Shown one piece after another: positions 21,654 through 34,079 of a DNA stretch of 64,000 nucleotides. The translations under genes were made by a program, and so were the position numbers. Under the pieces are notes generated by a model. It was not told where the DNA came from, did not search any database, and saw nothing but the letters and a program-made list of their open reading frames with translations. The DNA is taken from the NCBI GenBank assembly GCA_001972305.1, contig BDDD01000375.1, forward strand, positions 1-64,000, written 5' to 3'. The stretch comes from Cephalotus follicularis (lineage: Eukaryota; Streptophyta; Magnoliopsida; Oxalidales; Cephalotaceae). Numbering within the stretch: the first letter of the stretch is position 1; every line of letters begins with the position of its first letter.

Positions 21654-24045
21654 ATGTCTGTTAGTGCTGCAATTACCAGAGCCTTAGAGACTAATAAGAT
21701 GGATGGGCCAAATTTCCTCGATTGGCAGTGCAACTTGCGCTTGGTTCTTACGTCATTGAAGTTGTCTCATGTGATGACGGAATCACCCCTCATACTTGGT
21801 GACGATCCATCTTTGGACACTCAGGCCACTGTTGCTAAGTGGCTTGATGATGACGAGCAAGCTCGGTCCCTTGCTATAGCTGGCATGGTGCTGGAGCTAC
21901 AACGACAGCACGAGCATATGGAGAGCCTTGGTGCTATACTTCTCCATCTCAAGGAGTTGTATGGCGCGCGGTCTAGGACTTCTAGGTTCAACCTCTCTCG
22001 TCATCTTTTTAGTACAGAGATGGTGGAGGGATCTTCGGTCCATGAGCATGGATTGAAGATGATAGATCTGATTGAGCAGTTGGCACAATTGGATTTGACT
22101 ATGGATAACGATTTCTACATAGATCTAGTTTTGTCATCCCTCCCTCGGCCGTTTTCGTAGTTTATATCGAACTTCCACATGAACAAGGTGGACTGTTCTT
22201 TGCCTGAGTTGGTGGGTATGCTCAGTACTGCGGAGGTGGATCTTCACATTGGTAAGTCAAAATCTGTCGTTATGTTTCTTCCTTCTTCTTCAAAGACTGC
22301 CCAGAATAAGGGTGGATCTAAAAAGAAAGGTAAGGCCAAGAAGAAGAAGAAGAGCATAAAGAAGGAAAAGCCACAAGGAGTGGTTGGGGGTATAATCAAG
22401 GATAAGCTCAAACAGCTTATGGATGAGAAAGCTTGTTTCCATTGTGGGAAACAAGCACATTGGAAAAAGGACTACAAGGAGTTTCTTGCTTCCACTATTG
22501 GTGTCTCAGGTTCTGGTACTTACACGATTGAGCTTCATGTAGCTCCTAATATTAGTTCTACTTGGGTGTTAGACACTGGTTGCGGTACTAATATTTGCAA
22601 TTCTTGGCAGGGTCTAAGAAGCGCAAGACAACATAGAGCTGAAGAAGCAGTGGACCTACGACTGGGTGATGGACCAAGGATCATTACTAGAGTTGTAGGA
22701 GTTTATGATTTACATTTGCCTTGTGGTTTTGTAATAAGTTTGGATCCATGTTATCTTGTTGAGAACTTAATTCAGAACATTATTAGTGTTTCAAACCTGT
22801 TTAAATTGGGCTTATAGCTTAATTTTAATGTGAATGGTTGTTCTCTTTTATCAAGTGACAAAAATATCATATGTGAGGGCTACATTGATAATGGGATTTA
22901 TGTTTTAAATACTGATTACAAAACGGCATTGTCAATCGAACAAGGAACTAAAAGACAAGGAGAGAATAATGAAATTAATCAATCCTATACTTGGCACTAC
23001 AGATTGGGTTGGTTAATGATGGTCTTTTGGACATCTAAGACTTAGAGTCTTTTCCAACATGTGAATCTTGCCTTCTTGGAAAAATGACCAAATCTCCCTT
23101 CTCCGGTCAAGGAGAAAGGGCGGTGGATTTACTAGGTATAATCTACACCGACGTCTGTGGACCTATGTCGATCAGTGCACAAGGAGATATCTATACTTCA
23201 TTACTTTTACCGATGATTTGTCACGGTATGGGTACGTGTTTCTAATGAGACACATATTAGATTCCTTTCAGATATTCAAGGAATTTAGAAATGAAGTAGA
23301 GAAGCAAACTGGTAAGCCCATTAAAACACTTCGATCAAATCAAGGGGGCGAGTACCTGTCTGCTGAGTTCCAGGATTATCTTAGAGATAATGAGATTCTC
23401 TCACAGTGAACCCCCATCTAAGAACACCACAGCATAATGGTGTGTCCGAACGAAGGAATCGGACCTTGATGAATATGGTTCGGTCCATGATGTCTTTTGC
23501 GGACCTACCTATCTCTTTTTGGGGTCATGCACTGGAAACAGCTGCATATGTCCTTAACCATATTCCTTTGAAATCCGTTCCCTCCACTCCATTCGAGGCA
23601 TGGGCAGGGAGGAAACCCAGCCTGAACCATTTGAAGGTTTGGGGCTGTCCATCTTACGTTAGAAGGTTGGAACCTAGTAGCTGGAGGCATGATCAGATTG
23701 GTGCCGGTTTGTGGGGTGTCCCAAAGAAACTATGGGATATTATTTCTACCATCCTAGTGAAGAAAAAGTGTTTGTTTCGTGTACTGCAGTTTTCCTGGAG
23801 AAGGAATACCTACTCACAGGAAGCAGTGAGAGCAAAGTGGAACTCGAGGAGTTGCCAACGGGAGAAATACCACAGAACGGAAAGGAATTAGAGGCTAGTA
23901 CCTCTAGAGACACAGCTGAGATTAGATCTCAACATGAGATTAGATCTCATACAAGCACTCCTACTATAAGGATATCAGGAAAGGTTTCAACAACTCCCGA
24001 GAGATATGGTTTTCTCGTTGAAGGCACTGATGAACCCAACATCAT
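21654..24045 (+). pseudogene. Copia-2 gag, protease and integrase, first part
   Basis: Gag starts MSVSAAITRALETNK at 21654. Gag and protease share one frame to 23045 with stops only at about 22158 and 22815. Gag (EGSSVHEHGLKMIDLIEQLA) ends in a lysine-rich stretch and a knuckle reading CFHCGKQAHWKKDYKE, whose last Cys is Tyr. Protease has VLDTGCGTNIC with an intact D-T-G. The integrase part begins after a frameshift near 23045: TCESCLLGKMTKSPF, TDVCGP, then SNQGGEYLS where SDRGGEYLS is usual, so a catalytic Asp is lost, then PQHNGVSERRNRTL. Further frameshifts follow near 23200, 23400 and 23700. The protein is cut by Tekay D at 24046. Confidence 0.9.
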
Positions 24046-25962
24046 TGTAATGCCCGGTATTTTTCCTGGATGTAATATTTTGATTTATGATGTAATCATT
24101 AATCTTGATTTAATGAGAATGTTGAGTTTTAACCTCAAAAGATGCTTGCAAACCCTAGTTATGGACTTAAGGAAGGAGTATGTATGTTAAAGCTTGAAAC
24201 GGCGCTGTTTTGGCCAAAAGACATCGACGTCTTTTTGAAAGACGTCGACTCCTTTGTGAGCTAGGGCACACGTGAATGCATGGGCATGCACGTCGACTCG
24301 GGAAGGAGGCATCGACACCTTCTTACGAATGGACAAAGACATCGACGTCCAAGTAAAGACGTCGACTGCTTTGTATGAATGGCCGGCACGTTCTTCGTCT
24401 GCAGAAGTAACGTGCAGAGAGGTTTGTTTAGGGGCTTACCTAACGCCTTTTTTTGAGTGCTTTGTGGCGTGTTGTGCATGTGAGTGTGTTGCCAGAACAT
24501 GCCCTCACATGATTCGTGCAAGGGGGAATCCTCACCTGCTACCTGCAAGAGAGAAGGTTAAAGAAAACAAAAAGAAATGCGGAAAGGGAGTGGGTGAGAG
24601 GGAGTTGGAATGTGGCTGTCAAATAACAGAATGTGAATGTCGGGGGAGAGCCTTCTGCTTAAAGGACACCCTCCCCACTTGTCTCTCTCGTTTTACAAAC
24701 ACCAGAAGGGAGAGAGAGAATGAAACAGTGACTGTGTGTGTTCCACCATTGTTGAAGCTTGGAGCTTGGACCTTGAAGCTACTGGTGCAGCTACGGGACG
24801 GACCTAGAGGGGCTGCTGTGACTTCGTGGAATACTAAAAGAGGTGGACTTTCGGTTTCTAACTTGAAACCAGAGGTAGGGGAAAGCCATACTGTAAATTC
24901 GAGTTTAATATCCATGCATAGTTTATGATTTTGAGTGTGTAAAAATGCATGTTTCTTGTACTGGTTTTACTACTGGATTGATGTTATGACATGATAGACA
25001 TGTTTGGAGTATCTGTGTGTTGGTTGGTTGCTATGAAAACCCGTCATTATGCATGATTGTGGATTGTTATGGCCACTGTTCAAGGAATCGTGAGGTTGAA
25101 GACGACCCCTGTCGAAAAGACATCGACTTCTTTAGAATGACATCGACGTCTTTTACGTTTTACCCCGTTACTGATTGAAAGGGATCGACGTCTTTAGGAA
25201 GACATCGACACCCTAGGCTGCTTACCTGGTTTCTGTTGAAGAAGGGCATCGACGCCTTTTAGTTAGACATCGACGCCATTTCATGATACGCTGTCGTTTA
25301 AGGTTCCTTCTGTAGAAGAACACGAGGCCTGGACTTCGACGCATGACTCGAAGACATCGACGTGTTTGGGGAAGACGTCGACGTCTTTGTTACTGTTTGG
25401 AGATTTCTTCATCGGATGACACGTTATATATGCAACACTGATATTTTACTGTACCGATATACGTATTTTCTTATATGTATAAACTGGGTCTCCACTGCAC
25501 TGCATTATTTATGCATTCATATCATGACATGCATTGAGTTAATCCCGATTTACTGTTATGACTTAGCCGAGTGAGGATAAAGGCTAACCCCCTACTGTAA
25601 CAGATTGATGCAGTGGTCTTGACGTGGAGCAAGCACGGAGATTTAAGGAGAAGACTTGTTATTTTCTCTTATTTTGGGTTGTTAAACATTTATCATATTA
25701 TTTGGGTTTGTAACATTGGATATTTGTTATCTTGTACCGTTTTGTTCACGCTCCGTTTTATGGGCGATTGACTTTTATGACCTGTATTTGGGTAGCGTGC
25801 GGTATGGGACGTACGTTACGTGTTGACAGCTTATGTTCTTTTATGCTTCCGCAACTGCTATGCTTGGAAAAGTTTAAAATTTCACGGTTTTGCATGAGCT
25901 GTGTTATATGTTAATTGCCTTTACCGCTTTAATGCTGCGTTTATTGTAAACGGGGTGTGACA
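24046..25962 (+). mobile_element. 5' LTR of Tekay D
   Basis: 1917 bp, from TGTAATGCCCGG to GGGGTGTGACA. It is preceded by ATCAT (24041-24045), which recurs after the element at 29820-29824. It is closely similar to the solo LTR at 54699-56870, which is about 255 bp longer because of a segment absent here near 25425. Two GTCGAC arrays lie at about 24215-24385 and 25100-25390. ORFs predicted in the LTR (for example 24272-24928) have no recognisable domain. Confidence 0.95.
25095..25390. repeat. GACGTCGACGTC motif array in Tekay D LTR
   Basis: About ten units of type AAGACATCGACGTCTTT are present. One unit (25372-25387) is a perfect 16-bp palindrome, AAGACGTCGACGTCTT. Most others differ by a C-to-T type change in one CG. 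Confidence 0.85.
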
Positions 25963-25966
25963 GCAG

Positions 25967-25979
25967 TGGTATCAGAGCA
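25967..25979 (+). promoter_or_regulatory. Primer-binding site of Tekay D
   Basis: TGGTATCAGAGCA lies four bases after the LTR end and matches the tRNA-Met site without mismatch over TGGTATCAGAGC. Confidence 0.92.
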
Positions 25980-26072
25980 TATTCCATATATGCTTAGCTA
26001 GGATGCTTTCCTTGGCAATTAATGATTGTTTTTCCTAAAGATGCGACTGACCGTCAATCTTCTTATAGGGAT

Positions 26073-27698
26073 ATGGACCGAAGAAGGACACGTGCTAGGG
26101 CTAGAGCTGTTGGAGCTAATGCCCCGGAAGAAGCTAATGTTCCGCAACGGAGGAATATTCCCCAGGATGACAGAGATCCGATGGTTCGAATCGCGGACTA
26201 TTTCCAGCAACAAATGGACTTTAACAGAGCCAACGCAGAGGAGATGCGCCAATACCAAGCGCAGGCTCGACCACAGCATAGAGCTCCCGACCACTGCCCG
26301 GGAGGGGATGGTTTCGGAGGAGATATTGAGAAATTCATGAGGCTGAGTCCGCCCAGCTTCAAAGGAGAACTGGATGCCATGATTGCAGAGAGATGGCTAC
26401 AGGACCTGGAGAAGATCTTTCAGGTGATGAATTGTACTGATGATCAAAAGTTGAGATTTGCAGTGTACCGCCTATGGGGTGAGGCCACCCATTGGTGGGA
26501 GATGGTTAGAGCAAAGTGGGAATCAGGAGGGCTGGATCACACTTGGGACCGATTCCAGACAGAGTTCCTGGAGACATATGTTCCTGACATTGAGCATGAG
26601 TGACGAGAGACCGAGCTCTTAGAGTTGCGGCAAGGAGATATGACTATTGCTGAATATCAGGCAAAGTTCATGGAGCTGGCCAGACATTCACCATATCTGG
26701 TTGCTGATGAAACAAAGAAGATACGAAGATTCTTGAGAGGATTACGACCGGATCTACGGTCGAGGATTAGAGCTATGGAGCTGAAGACTTATGTGGAAAT
26801 TGCTCAGAAAGCCAGACTGCTGGAGACTATATCTAGTGAGGACCGAGCTGAGAGAGCTCGCGCAAGGAGAGTAAGCAGAGTCCTGTACAGTCCCGACCAG
26901 CATCGCCGAAGTGGCGAGATAGTGGTTCTCCGATGAAGTCATCAAAGAGCAAGTTTCAGCAGACTGCTTCTCAGGGTACTCCCAGCCAAGGGAGTAATGC
27001 TAGATCCGTGACATGCTTTTACTGTGGTCGTGCTGGCCACCAACAGAAGGATTGCTGGAAATACAATGGATGGTGTTTGAGGTGCGGAGCACCGGGACAT
27101 TCGGTGAAAGACTGTCCAAAGAGTTCAGCTACAGCGCCTACAGGGCCGGGGAGCAGCAGTGGTGCGACTGCGGGACCTTCACAGAGGAGAGATACCGGCA
27201 AGGGCATTGCAAAAGGTAGAATTTTTGTACTTGCTCAGACTGAGGTTCCAGAGTCGACTTCTGTTGTTGGAGGTACTCTGTATGTATATGGTTATTCTGC
27301 TAGAGTACTGATGGATTCAGGTGCATCACATTCTTTTATATCTGCACGTTTCGCATCTTGTTTAGATGTTACCCCTGACTGTTTGTCTTATACACTTGAT
27401 GTGTGTACACCGACTGGAACTTCTATTTATACTGACTCGGTATATAGGAGTTGTGAGATGTCTATGGCAGGCATTCTTTTGTATGCAGACCTGATTGTAC
27501 TGCCTATCCGTGACTTCGATGTGATATTGGGGATGGATTGGCCATCGGCACACCGTGCTCATATGGACTGTTACCACAAGACCGTGGACTTTTGTCTGCC
27601 CAACGGTACGACTTTTCAGTTCAAGGGAGACAAGGGGTTCTCGGCACCGATCATATCTTTTATCCGGGCATCGAGATACCTGGAGAAGGGATGCGAAT
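26073..27698 (+). pseudogene. Tekay D gag and protease
   Basis: I chose the start at MDRRRTRAR (26073) because the other two Tekay copies begin the same way. The gag domain contains MRLSPPSFKGELD, WLQDLEKIFQVMNC, GEATHWWEM and, after a TGA at 26601, MTIAEYQAKFMELARHSPY. A frameshift lies near 26880. Two zinc knuckles follow (CFYCGRAGHQQKDC near 27016 and [14 protein letters not shown] near 27076), then an aspartic protease with VLMDSGASHSFIS (D-S-G near 27311) and ILGMDWPSAH. A further TGA at 27698-27700 separates protease from reverse transcriptase in the same frame. The gene would give the particle protein and its processing enzyme. Confidence 0.92.
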
Positions 27699-27703
27699 GA
27701 TAT

Positions 27704-29554
27704 TTGGCCTATGTTATTGATCGAAGGAAAGAGAAAGGCTTGAGCTTGGAGGAAATTCCAGTTGTGTGCGAATTTCCGGATGTGTTTCCTGATGACTTGG
27801 GATCCTTGCCACCCAAGAGGAGTATGGAGTTCGTTATTGACCTTATTCCTGGAACGGCTCCTATATCTAAATCACCCTATCGGATGGCTCCGGCTGAGTT
27901 GCGAGAGCTGAAACTACAGTTACAAGACCTGATTGATAAGGGTTTTGTAAGACCCAGTGTTTCTCCATGGGGTGCACCGGTATTGTTCGTCAAGAAGAAG
28001 GATGGGTCGATGAGACTCTGTATCGATTACCGGATGTTGAACAAAGCAACTATCAAAAATAAATATCCTTTGCCCCACATTGACGATTTATTTGATCAGT
28101 TGCAAGGATCGAGGGTGTTTTCTAAGCTCGATTTGAGAACGGGTTACCACCAGTTGCGAGTGAAGGAAGGGGACATTGAGAAGACTGCCTTCCGAACACG
28201 GTATGGTCACTACGAGTTCTTGGTGATGCCTTTCGGTGTTACCAATGCACCGGCAGCTTTTATGTCATTGATGAATGACGTATTTCGACCTTACCTAGAC
28301 CAGTTTGTGGTGGTATTCATTGACGATATACTGGTATACTCGAAGAGTGAGGAGGAGCACGCTCGACACCTGAGGATGGTATTGCAGATTCTCAGAGAAC
28401 ACCGATTGTATGCCAAGTTCAGAAAATGTGAGTTTTGGCTGGACCATGTGATTTTTCTCGGTCACATAGTATCTGGAGAAGGCTTGACGGTGGATCCGTC
28501 GAAGACTGAAGTAGTTAGAAATTGGCCACAACCGAAGAATGTGACGGAGGTGCGCAGTTTCCTTGGTTTGGCGGGATATTACCGGAGGTTTATCCAGAAT
28601 TTTTCAAGGATAGCCGAACCCTTGACCAGACTGACTCAGAAGAAGACTCTATTTGTCTGGGATGAAAACTGCGAGGCTAGTTTTCGTGAGCTAAAGGACC
28701 GGATGGTTTCCGCTCCTATCTTGGCATTACCTGAGGGTAATGAAGACTTTGCGGTGTACAGTGATGCATCGGGTAAAGGCTTGGGCTGTGTGTTGATGCA
28801 GCGAGGCAGAGTGATTGCATATGCCTCACGGAAGCTTAAACCGTACGAAGAAAATTACCCAACTCATGACCTTGAGCTTGCAGCTATCATCTTCGCCCTT
28901 CAGAAGTGGAGGCACTACCTATATGGGGCGCAGTTTGAGATCTTTACCGATCACAAAAGCTTGAGGTATCTGTTTTGTCAAGATGCATTGAATATGAGAC
29001 AGCGCAGGTGGGTGGAATTCTTCAACGATTATGACTGCAACGTACAGTATCACCCAGGAAAAGTGAATGTTGTCATTGACGCCTTGAGCCGCAAGGCTAT
29101 GCTTGCTAGTACCATGGTATCACAATGGAAGATGTTGGAAGACTTTCTAGAATGGTCTCCATTCAATCAGTCACCGGGGGTCTTTCTAGCCAACATGCGG
29201 GTAGAACCAGTATTACTACATCGCATCAAGGAGGCACAACCACATGACCCTGAGTTACAGAAGATTCGAGAGAATTTGGATTCGGAGTCTGATTTTAAGG
29301 TACATGATGAGGGTATTTTGAGATATCGGGGATGAGTGTGTCTTCCGAATGAACCAGAATTTAAGGGTAGATTACTCCACTGTGCTCATAAATCTACGTA
29401 TAGTATACATCCTGGTATCACGAAGATGTATCAAGATATGAAGAAGTGTTACTGGTGGCCCGGCATGAAGCGGGAGATTGCTGAGTATGTGGCAAAGTGT
29501 TATACCTGCCAGATAGTTAAGGCCGAGCACCAGAGACCGGCAGGGTTGTTACAG
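27704..29554 (+). pseudogene. Tekay D reverse transcriptase, RNase H and start of integrase
   Basis: This is an open frame of 543 codons to a TGA at 29333, continuing in frame to the deletion point. Reverse transcriptase motifs are [40 protein letters not shown] and [15 protein letters not shown] (catalytic DD near 28320). RNase H has [15 protein letters not shown] and [16 protein letters not shown]. The integrase zinc-binding part ([25 protein letters not shown]) is present, but the catalytic core and chromodomain are deleted, with LTR sequence joined directly at 29555. Before deletion this would have been a Tekay/Del chromovirus like element E. Confidence 0.93.
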
Positions 29555-29819
29555 TTATTTGGGTTTGTAACATTGGATATTTGTTATCTTGTACCGTTTT
29601 GTTCACGCTCCGTTTTATGGGCGATTGACTTTTATGACCTGTATTTGGGTAGCGTGCGGTATGGGACGTACGTTACGTGTTGACAGCTTATGTTCTTTTA
29701 TGCTTCCGCAACTGCTATGCTTGGAAAAGTTTAAAATTTCACGGTTTTGCATGAGCTGTGTTATATGTTAATTGCCTTTACCGCTTTAATGCTGCGTTTA
29801 TTGTAAACGGGGTGTGACA
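29555..29819 (+). mobile_element. Remnant of the Tekay D 3' LTR
   Basis: These 265 bp appear identical, base by base as I read them, to the end of the 5' LTR (25698-25962), and finish GGGGTGTGACA. The 5' part of this LTR and the pol 3' end were removed together. The join lies in the shared word TTATTTGGG. ATCAT follows at 29820-29824, completing the target duplication. Confidence 0.95.
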
Positions 29820-31368
29820 ATCATCAAGGGTGATGAGCCTGCCAGCTATCAGGAAGCAGTGCAAGGCACTGATTCCGCTGCATGGTTATATGCCATGAAA
29901 TCCGAGATGGATTCCATGTACGCCAACCAAGTTTGGAACTTGGTCAAAGCTCTCGAGGGCATAGTGCCTATTGGTTGCACGTGGATCTTCACGAAGAAGA
30001 TTGACACAGATGGAAAGATTGAGACATACAAGCGCGATTGGTGGCGAAAGGGTATAGACAACGACATGGTGTCGATTATACCGAAACTTTCTCTCCGATT
30101 GCGATGCTCAAATCTATTCAGATTTTGCTTGCTATTGTAACTCATTATGATTATGAGATATGACAAATGGATGTCAAGAGTTCGTTCTTAAATGGAACAT
30201 CTTGAAGAGGACATTTATATGTCCCAACCTGAGGGGTTTAAATCCATTGAATCTTCACACAAGGTGTGCAAGCTTCAGAGGTCAATTTATGGCCTAAAGC
30301 AAGCATCAAGGAGCTGGAACATACGTTTTGATAAGGCTATCAAGTCTTTTGGCTTCATTAAAAATGTAGACGAGCCTTGTGTTTGGTGCTATACGTGGAT
30401 GACATTTTGATCATTGGGAATGATGTAGGGATGTTGCAATCTGTGAAAGTATGGTTAGATAAGAACTTCTCCCTGAAGGATTTGGGAGAAGCCTCATACA
30501 TACTTGGTATAAAGATCTATAGAGATAGATCTAGTAGGTTACTTGGGCTTTCCCAAAGCCAGTACATCAGCAAAGTGCTGAAATGGTTCATTATGGAGAA
30601 TTCCAAACGGGGCTTATTGCCAATAGGCCATGGAATTCAACTTTCCAAGAAGATATGCCCGCAGACATCTGAGGAAAGGACAGTCATGAGTCAGAAACCC
30701 TATGCTTCTGCTGTGGAATCGATCATGTATGCCATGCTATGTACTAGGCCTGATGTTGCACATGCCATGGGAATGGCAAGTCAATTTCAGTCCAATCCCA
30801 GTTTGAAACACTGGGAAGTAGTCAAGGGGATCCTTAAGTACCTTAAGAGGACTCAGGATGCCTTCTCGATCTACGGTGGAGATAGTGAGTTGAAATCGGA
30901 GGGATACACTGACTCCAGTTTCAGTAGTGATCTAGAAGATCACAAATCAGTGTCGGGATATGTCTATATCCTGAATGGCGGTGCTGTGGGTTGGAGAAGC
31001 TCATAACAGGAAAGAACGACAGACTCCATTATGGCAGCAGGGTATATAGTAGCCTCAGATGCTGCAAAGGAAAGTGTTTTGATGCATAAGTTCATAGCTG
31101 AACTTGGAGTGGTTCCAACAATTAGTCATCCTGTAGTTCTCTATTGTGACAATAATAGGGCTGTTGCACAAGCCAAGGAGCCAGGTCTCACCAACGGTCC
31201 AAGCATATCCAACAGCGTTATCACTTGATCCGAGAGATCACTGATGGAGGAGACATTGTATTATAGAGGGTTACTTCAGAGGCAAATTTAGCATATGTAT
31301 TCGAGCGTCATCGGAGTGTGATAGGCTTGAACTATAGGGCTTCGTGGCTTGAGGGCCAAGTGGGTGAT
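29820..31368 (+). pseudogene. Copia-2 reverse transcriptase and RNase H, second part
   Basis: The copia-2 frame resumes right after Tekay D with GDEPASYQEAVQGTDS, the usual join between integrase and reverse transcriptase in these elements. Visible are [17 protein letters not shown], a frameshift near 30030, EDIYMSQPEGF, SIYGLKQASRSWN, a shift near 30385, LYVDDILIIGND (catalytic YVDD near 30392), and RNase H with EGYTDSSF and YCDNNRAVAQAKEP. Stops at 31004 and frameshifts near 31200 follow. The element could not make an active enzyme. Confidence 0.9.
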
Positions 31369-31600
31369 TGTTAGAGAATATGTGACCCGTCAAGCCACTA
31401 GGTGGTTCGATGTACTTGTACTCTGCTCATATTATATACAGTCTTGTTCTATTCATCAGAGTGTGATAGGCTCGAACTATAGGGCTTCGTGGCTTGAGGG
31501 CCAAGTGGGTGATTGTTAGAGAGTGTGTGACCCGTCAAGCCACTAGGTGGTTCGATGCACTTGTACTCTGCTCATATTATATACAACCTTCTTCTATTCA
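31311..31600 (+). repeat. 145-bp tandem duplication across the copia-2 internal/LTR junction
   Basis: Positions 31311-31455 and 31456-31600 are two copies of the same 145 bp, differing at roughly seven positions. Each copy holds the last 58 bp of the internal region, the AAGTGGGTGAT tract and the first 87 bp of the LTR. The LTR start TGTTAGAG therefore occurs twice, at 31369 and 31514. Confidence 0.92.
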
Positions 31601-33582
31601 TGTTACATTGTGCAAATTGTATTTATTATTGGCATAACTGTATATGTTTTATCACATAATTGAAGTATGACACTGTTTACATATATGGTGCCCTGTCACA
31701 TTAAAGGGTTGGTTGTCGAGCCAAGGGCTCTGAGAGAGACTTCCTTATTCCCTGTGACTAAACTGTTCCAAGCCATAGGTTCACTTATTTTGGGCATTCG
31801 TGAACCAGACAGACTTGCCGTATTGTGCTTGCTCTCGCGAATGGGAGGGTGGAGTATCTCATTGCAACTTGGGTTGAACGCTAAAGCTAATATGGGGTGC
31901 ATGCTGGGAGCATGTACACTGAACTTGGCCCAGCATTGGAATTCTACTTGGTTGGTCACATATCCCGTATCATTGGAGTTTCCCATCTGAGACAGTAGTG
32001 TATAGACTTTACGAGTCTAGCAAGTTCTTGATGGACTTGTCTGATCCTTAGACCAGAGTGGCTACTGTGCATTGCATAGAGACTGTCTGACTTTGATTTT
32101 TGCCCTACCCAGTTCTTTCACTGGATTGACAAACAGGCAGCTTTTGGGCCTTGTAGGATTTATGTGAATGTAAGTAAGTGCGCAACAAGGAATCGTCACA
32201 CCTGATATGAGGGTGATTGGCTCTATAGTATATGTATTCATTGTGGACTTTGAAATACCTGGCCAGGTTATGGCGAGCTGGAACCTAGGGTTTTCGGAAA
32301 GGCTTGTCGATAGTCATGATGGTAAAATACGGATTTATAGATAACGACATATCTAGGGTTGACACGTATCCTTACCCTAGGCCGTGATCAGAGTCGAGGA
32401 TGACGAGGGATTATAGTACACAGTAACTGTTGCCAGGATAAAGCATCGGATGTTCGGAAATGGACTTAATTGTGCAAATTAATCAAGGGATTAATTTACA
32501 CACCTGGAATGTGATAGTCATTGGTTCAGGGACTCAAAAGTAGTCAAGGACTATTTATGGTAAGTTTACTTAAGAGCAAGGCGTCTGAGTAACACACCAT
32601 CATTACCGATTAATTCCGAGCTTTCGGGTCCCGCCTCACGAGTATATGTATTAGATGCATATATCATATTGTTTTTATAACGTGTGATAGCACATGTTAT
32701 TTCATGGTGTATTAGTGATGTTAGGTGACTAGTTAGTTGACGTAATATACTAATATGATTTTGGTATTAATTAATAATTACATTCTTAATTATCTTATTA
32801 AGTAATAAATAATAATTGAATTATTATTTATTGCTCTCCTCATAGGCTGTAGCATGGATATCAACGTATTGCTTGTTAGACTTCCAATATGGTAGGTGGT
32901 AGCTACATAAATATAACACGTTAAGACATTTCTTCAATTATCCATTCCATATAATAATATGGAAAAGGGATTTGCATTCATGGGAATCAAATCCTGATAA
33001 CTGTTTTTCAAAGTTATTATCATCCTATTATTGGGGAGTAAACTCTAGGGATAAGAAGAGGAAGTTAAAACGTGTTATATAGATGAGTTGGTTTTTTGGA
33101 ACTTGGATACACTTGAACACACAGAGAGAAAACTTCTGGTTTTTGGTTCTTAGAGAACAAATCAGAGAAAAGAGAAAGCAATAGCGAAACACAGCACAAA
33201 TTGATTACTATAGGTGGTTTATTGCTTGCATTGAGCTCTACATTCCCTGTATTAATCCTAGACTAGGATTAGTAATATAGGAATTGTTTTACATTGGACA
33301 TTCCGCTGCTGTTCGTTCCTGAGTAAAAGCTTCAAGTCTCGAAACGGATTCGTGAAGGAAGAAGTTTGGTCACTTGGTATAAAACCCTATCCTTCTCTAT
33401 ATGATTATATAACTGGTTGTTTGATCGGTGTGTTGATTAGACTATTATAGGTTGTTTATAATCGTTTATGGTATTAGATTATGGGGTGTTCATTATGTTT
33501 GAGCCACTTTAATGAAAATTAAAGTTGAGCAGCCTGTCTACCTAATGCCTAAAATGACTATAAACTCAGTTTTGTTCTTACA
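31514..33582 (+). mobile_element. 3' LTR of copia-2
   Basis: 2069 bp from TGTTAGAGAGTGTGTGACCC to TTGTTCTTACA, colinear with the 5' LTR at 17788-19862. The Athila gag frame resumes just after it. Confidence 0.92.
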
Positions 33583-34001
33583 TTGTAATGACTAGTCAAC
33601 ATAACATGGGGAAGCAAATCTCCCAGCTCGCTTCAGCTCTACATGAAAGAGTGAAAGGCAAGATGCCTTCCCTTCCATACCCGAATCCGAGGTCTACCAT
33701 GAACCATCATGCTCACAGCCAACCGACATCGAATGCGCAAGGCTCTTTTTTCTCCTTGGGCCCATCAAAACAAGTTTTTACCTTGAGGAGTGGAAATGAG
33801 TACCAACCAGCGGATCCAACCGAAAATTTCAGTGAGCAGTTGGTTGACTCCTCTGTGCAACCAACAAATTTAAGCACACAAGAAGAAGCTAGGGAAGAGC
33901 AAGAGGACGATAAGGAGGAACAACCAGTGGCGTTACCCAAGCTTTCATATGATCCCCTAGTTCGTTTCCCAAAGAGATTGCAAAATAAGAAAGCCCGGTG
34001 A
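33583..34001 (+). pseudogene. Athila-like gag, second part
   Basis: The interrupted gag continues in the same frame as before copia-2, with SQHNMGKQISQLASALHER, MPSLPYPNPR and QVFTLRSGNEY, typical of the C-terminal half of Athila gag. It ends with KRLQNKKA. The in-frame resumption confirms that copia-2 inserted here. Confidence 0.85.
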
Positions 34002-34079
34002 TGGAAACGATCAATGAAACATTTATGCAAATCCAAATCAACATTCCATTGCTGGAAGCCATTGCTCAGGTGCCCTCTT

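Noticed and set aside
24272-24928. 218-codon ORF in the Tekay D LTR, with a similar one near 55032-55319
   Set aside because: It lies wholly in LTR sequence, overlaps the motif array, is not conserved as a frame in the solo LTR copy and has no recognised domain.
25732-25914. 60-codon ORF found identically at 25732, 29589 and in altered form at 56603
   Set aside because: These are the same LTR 3' segment in three LTR copies; identity reflects LTR duplication, not protein conservation.
25967-25979. tRNA-like words after the LTRs (TGGTATCAGAGC)
   Set aside because: They are primer-binding sites complementary to the 3' end of tRNA-Met; no cloverleaf is present around them.
17783-33587. Exact 5-bp target duplication for copia-2
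   Set aside because: CACTG on the left and CATTG on the right differ by one base, and the right copy overlaps the CA end of the LTR. The insertion is supported by frame continuity, not by a clean duplication.
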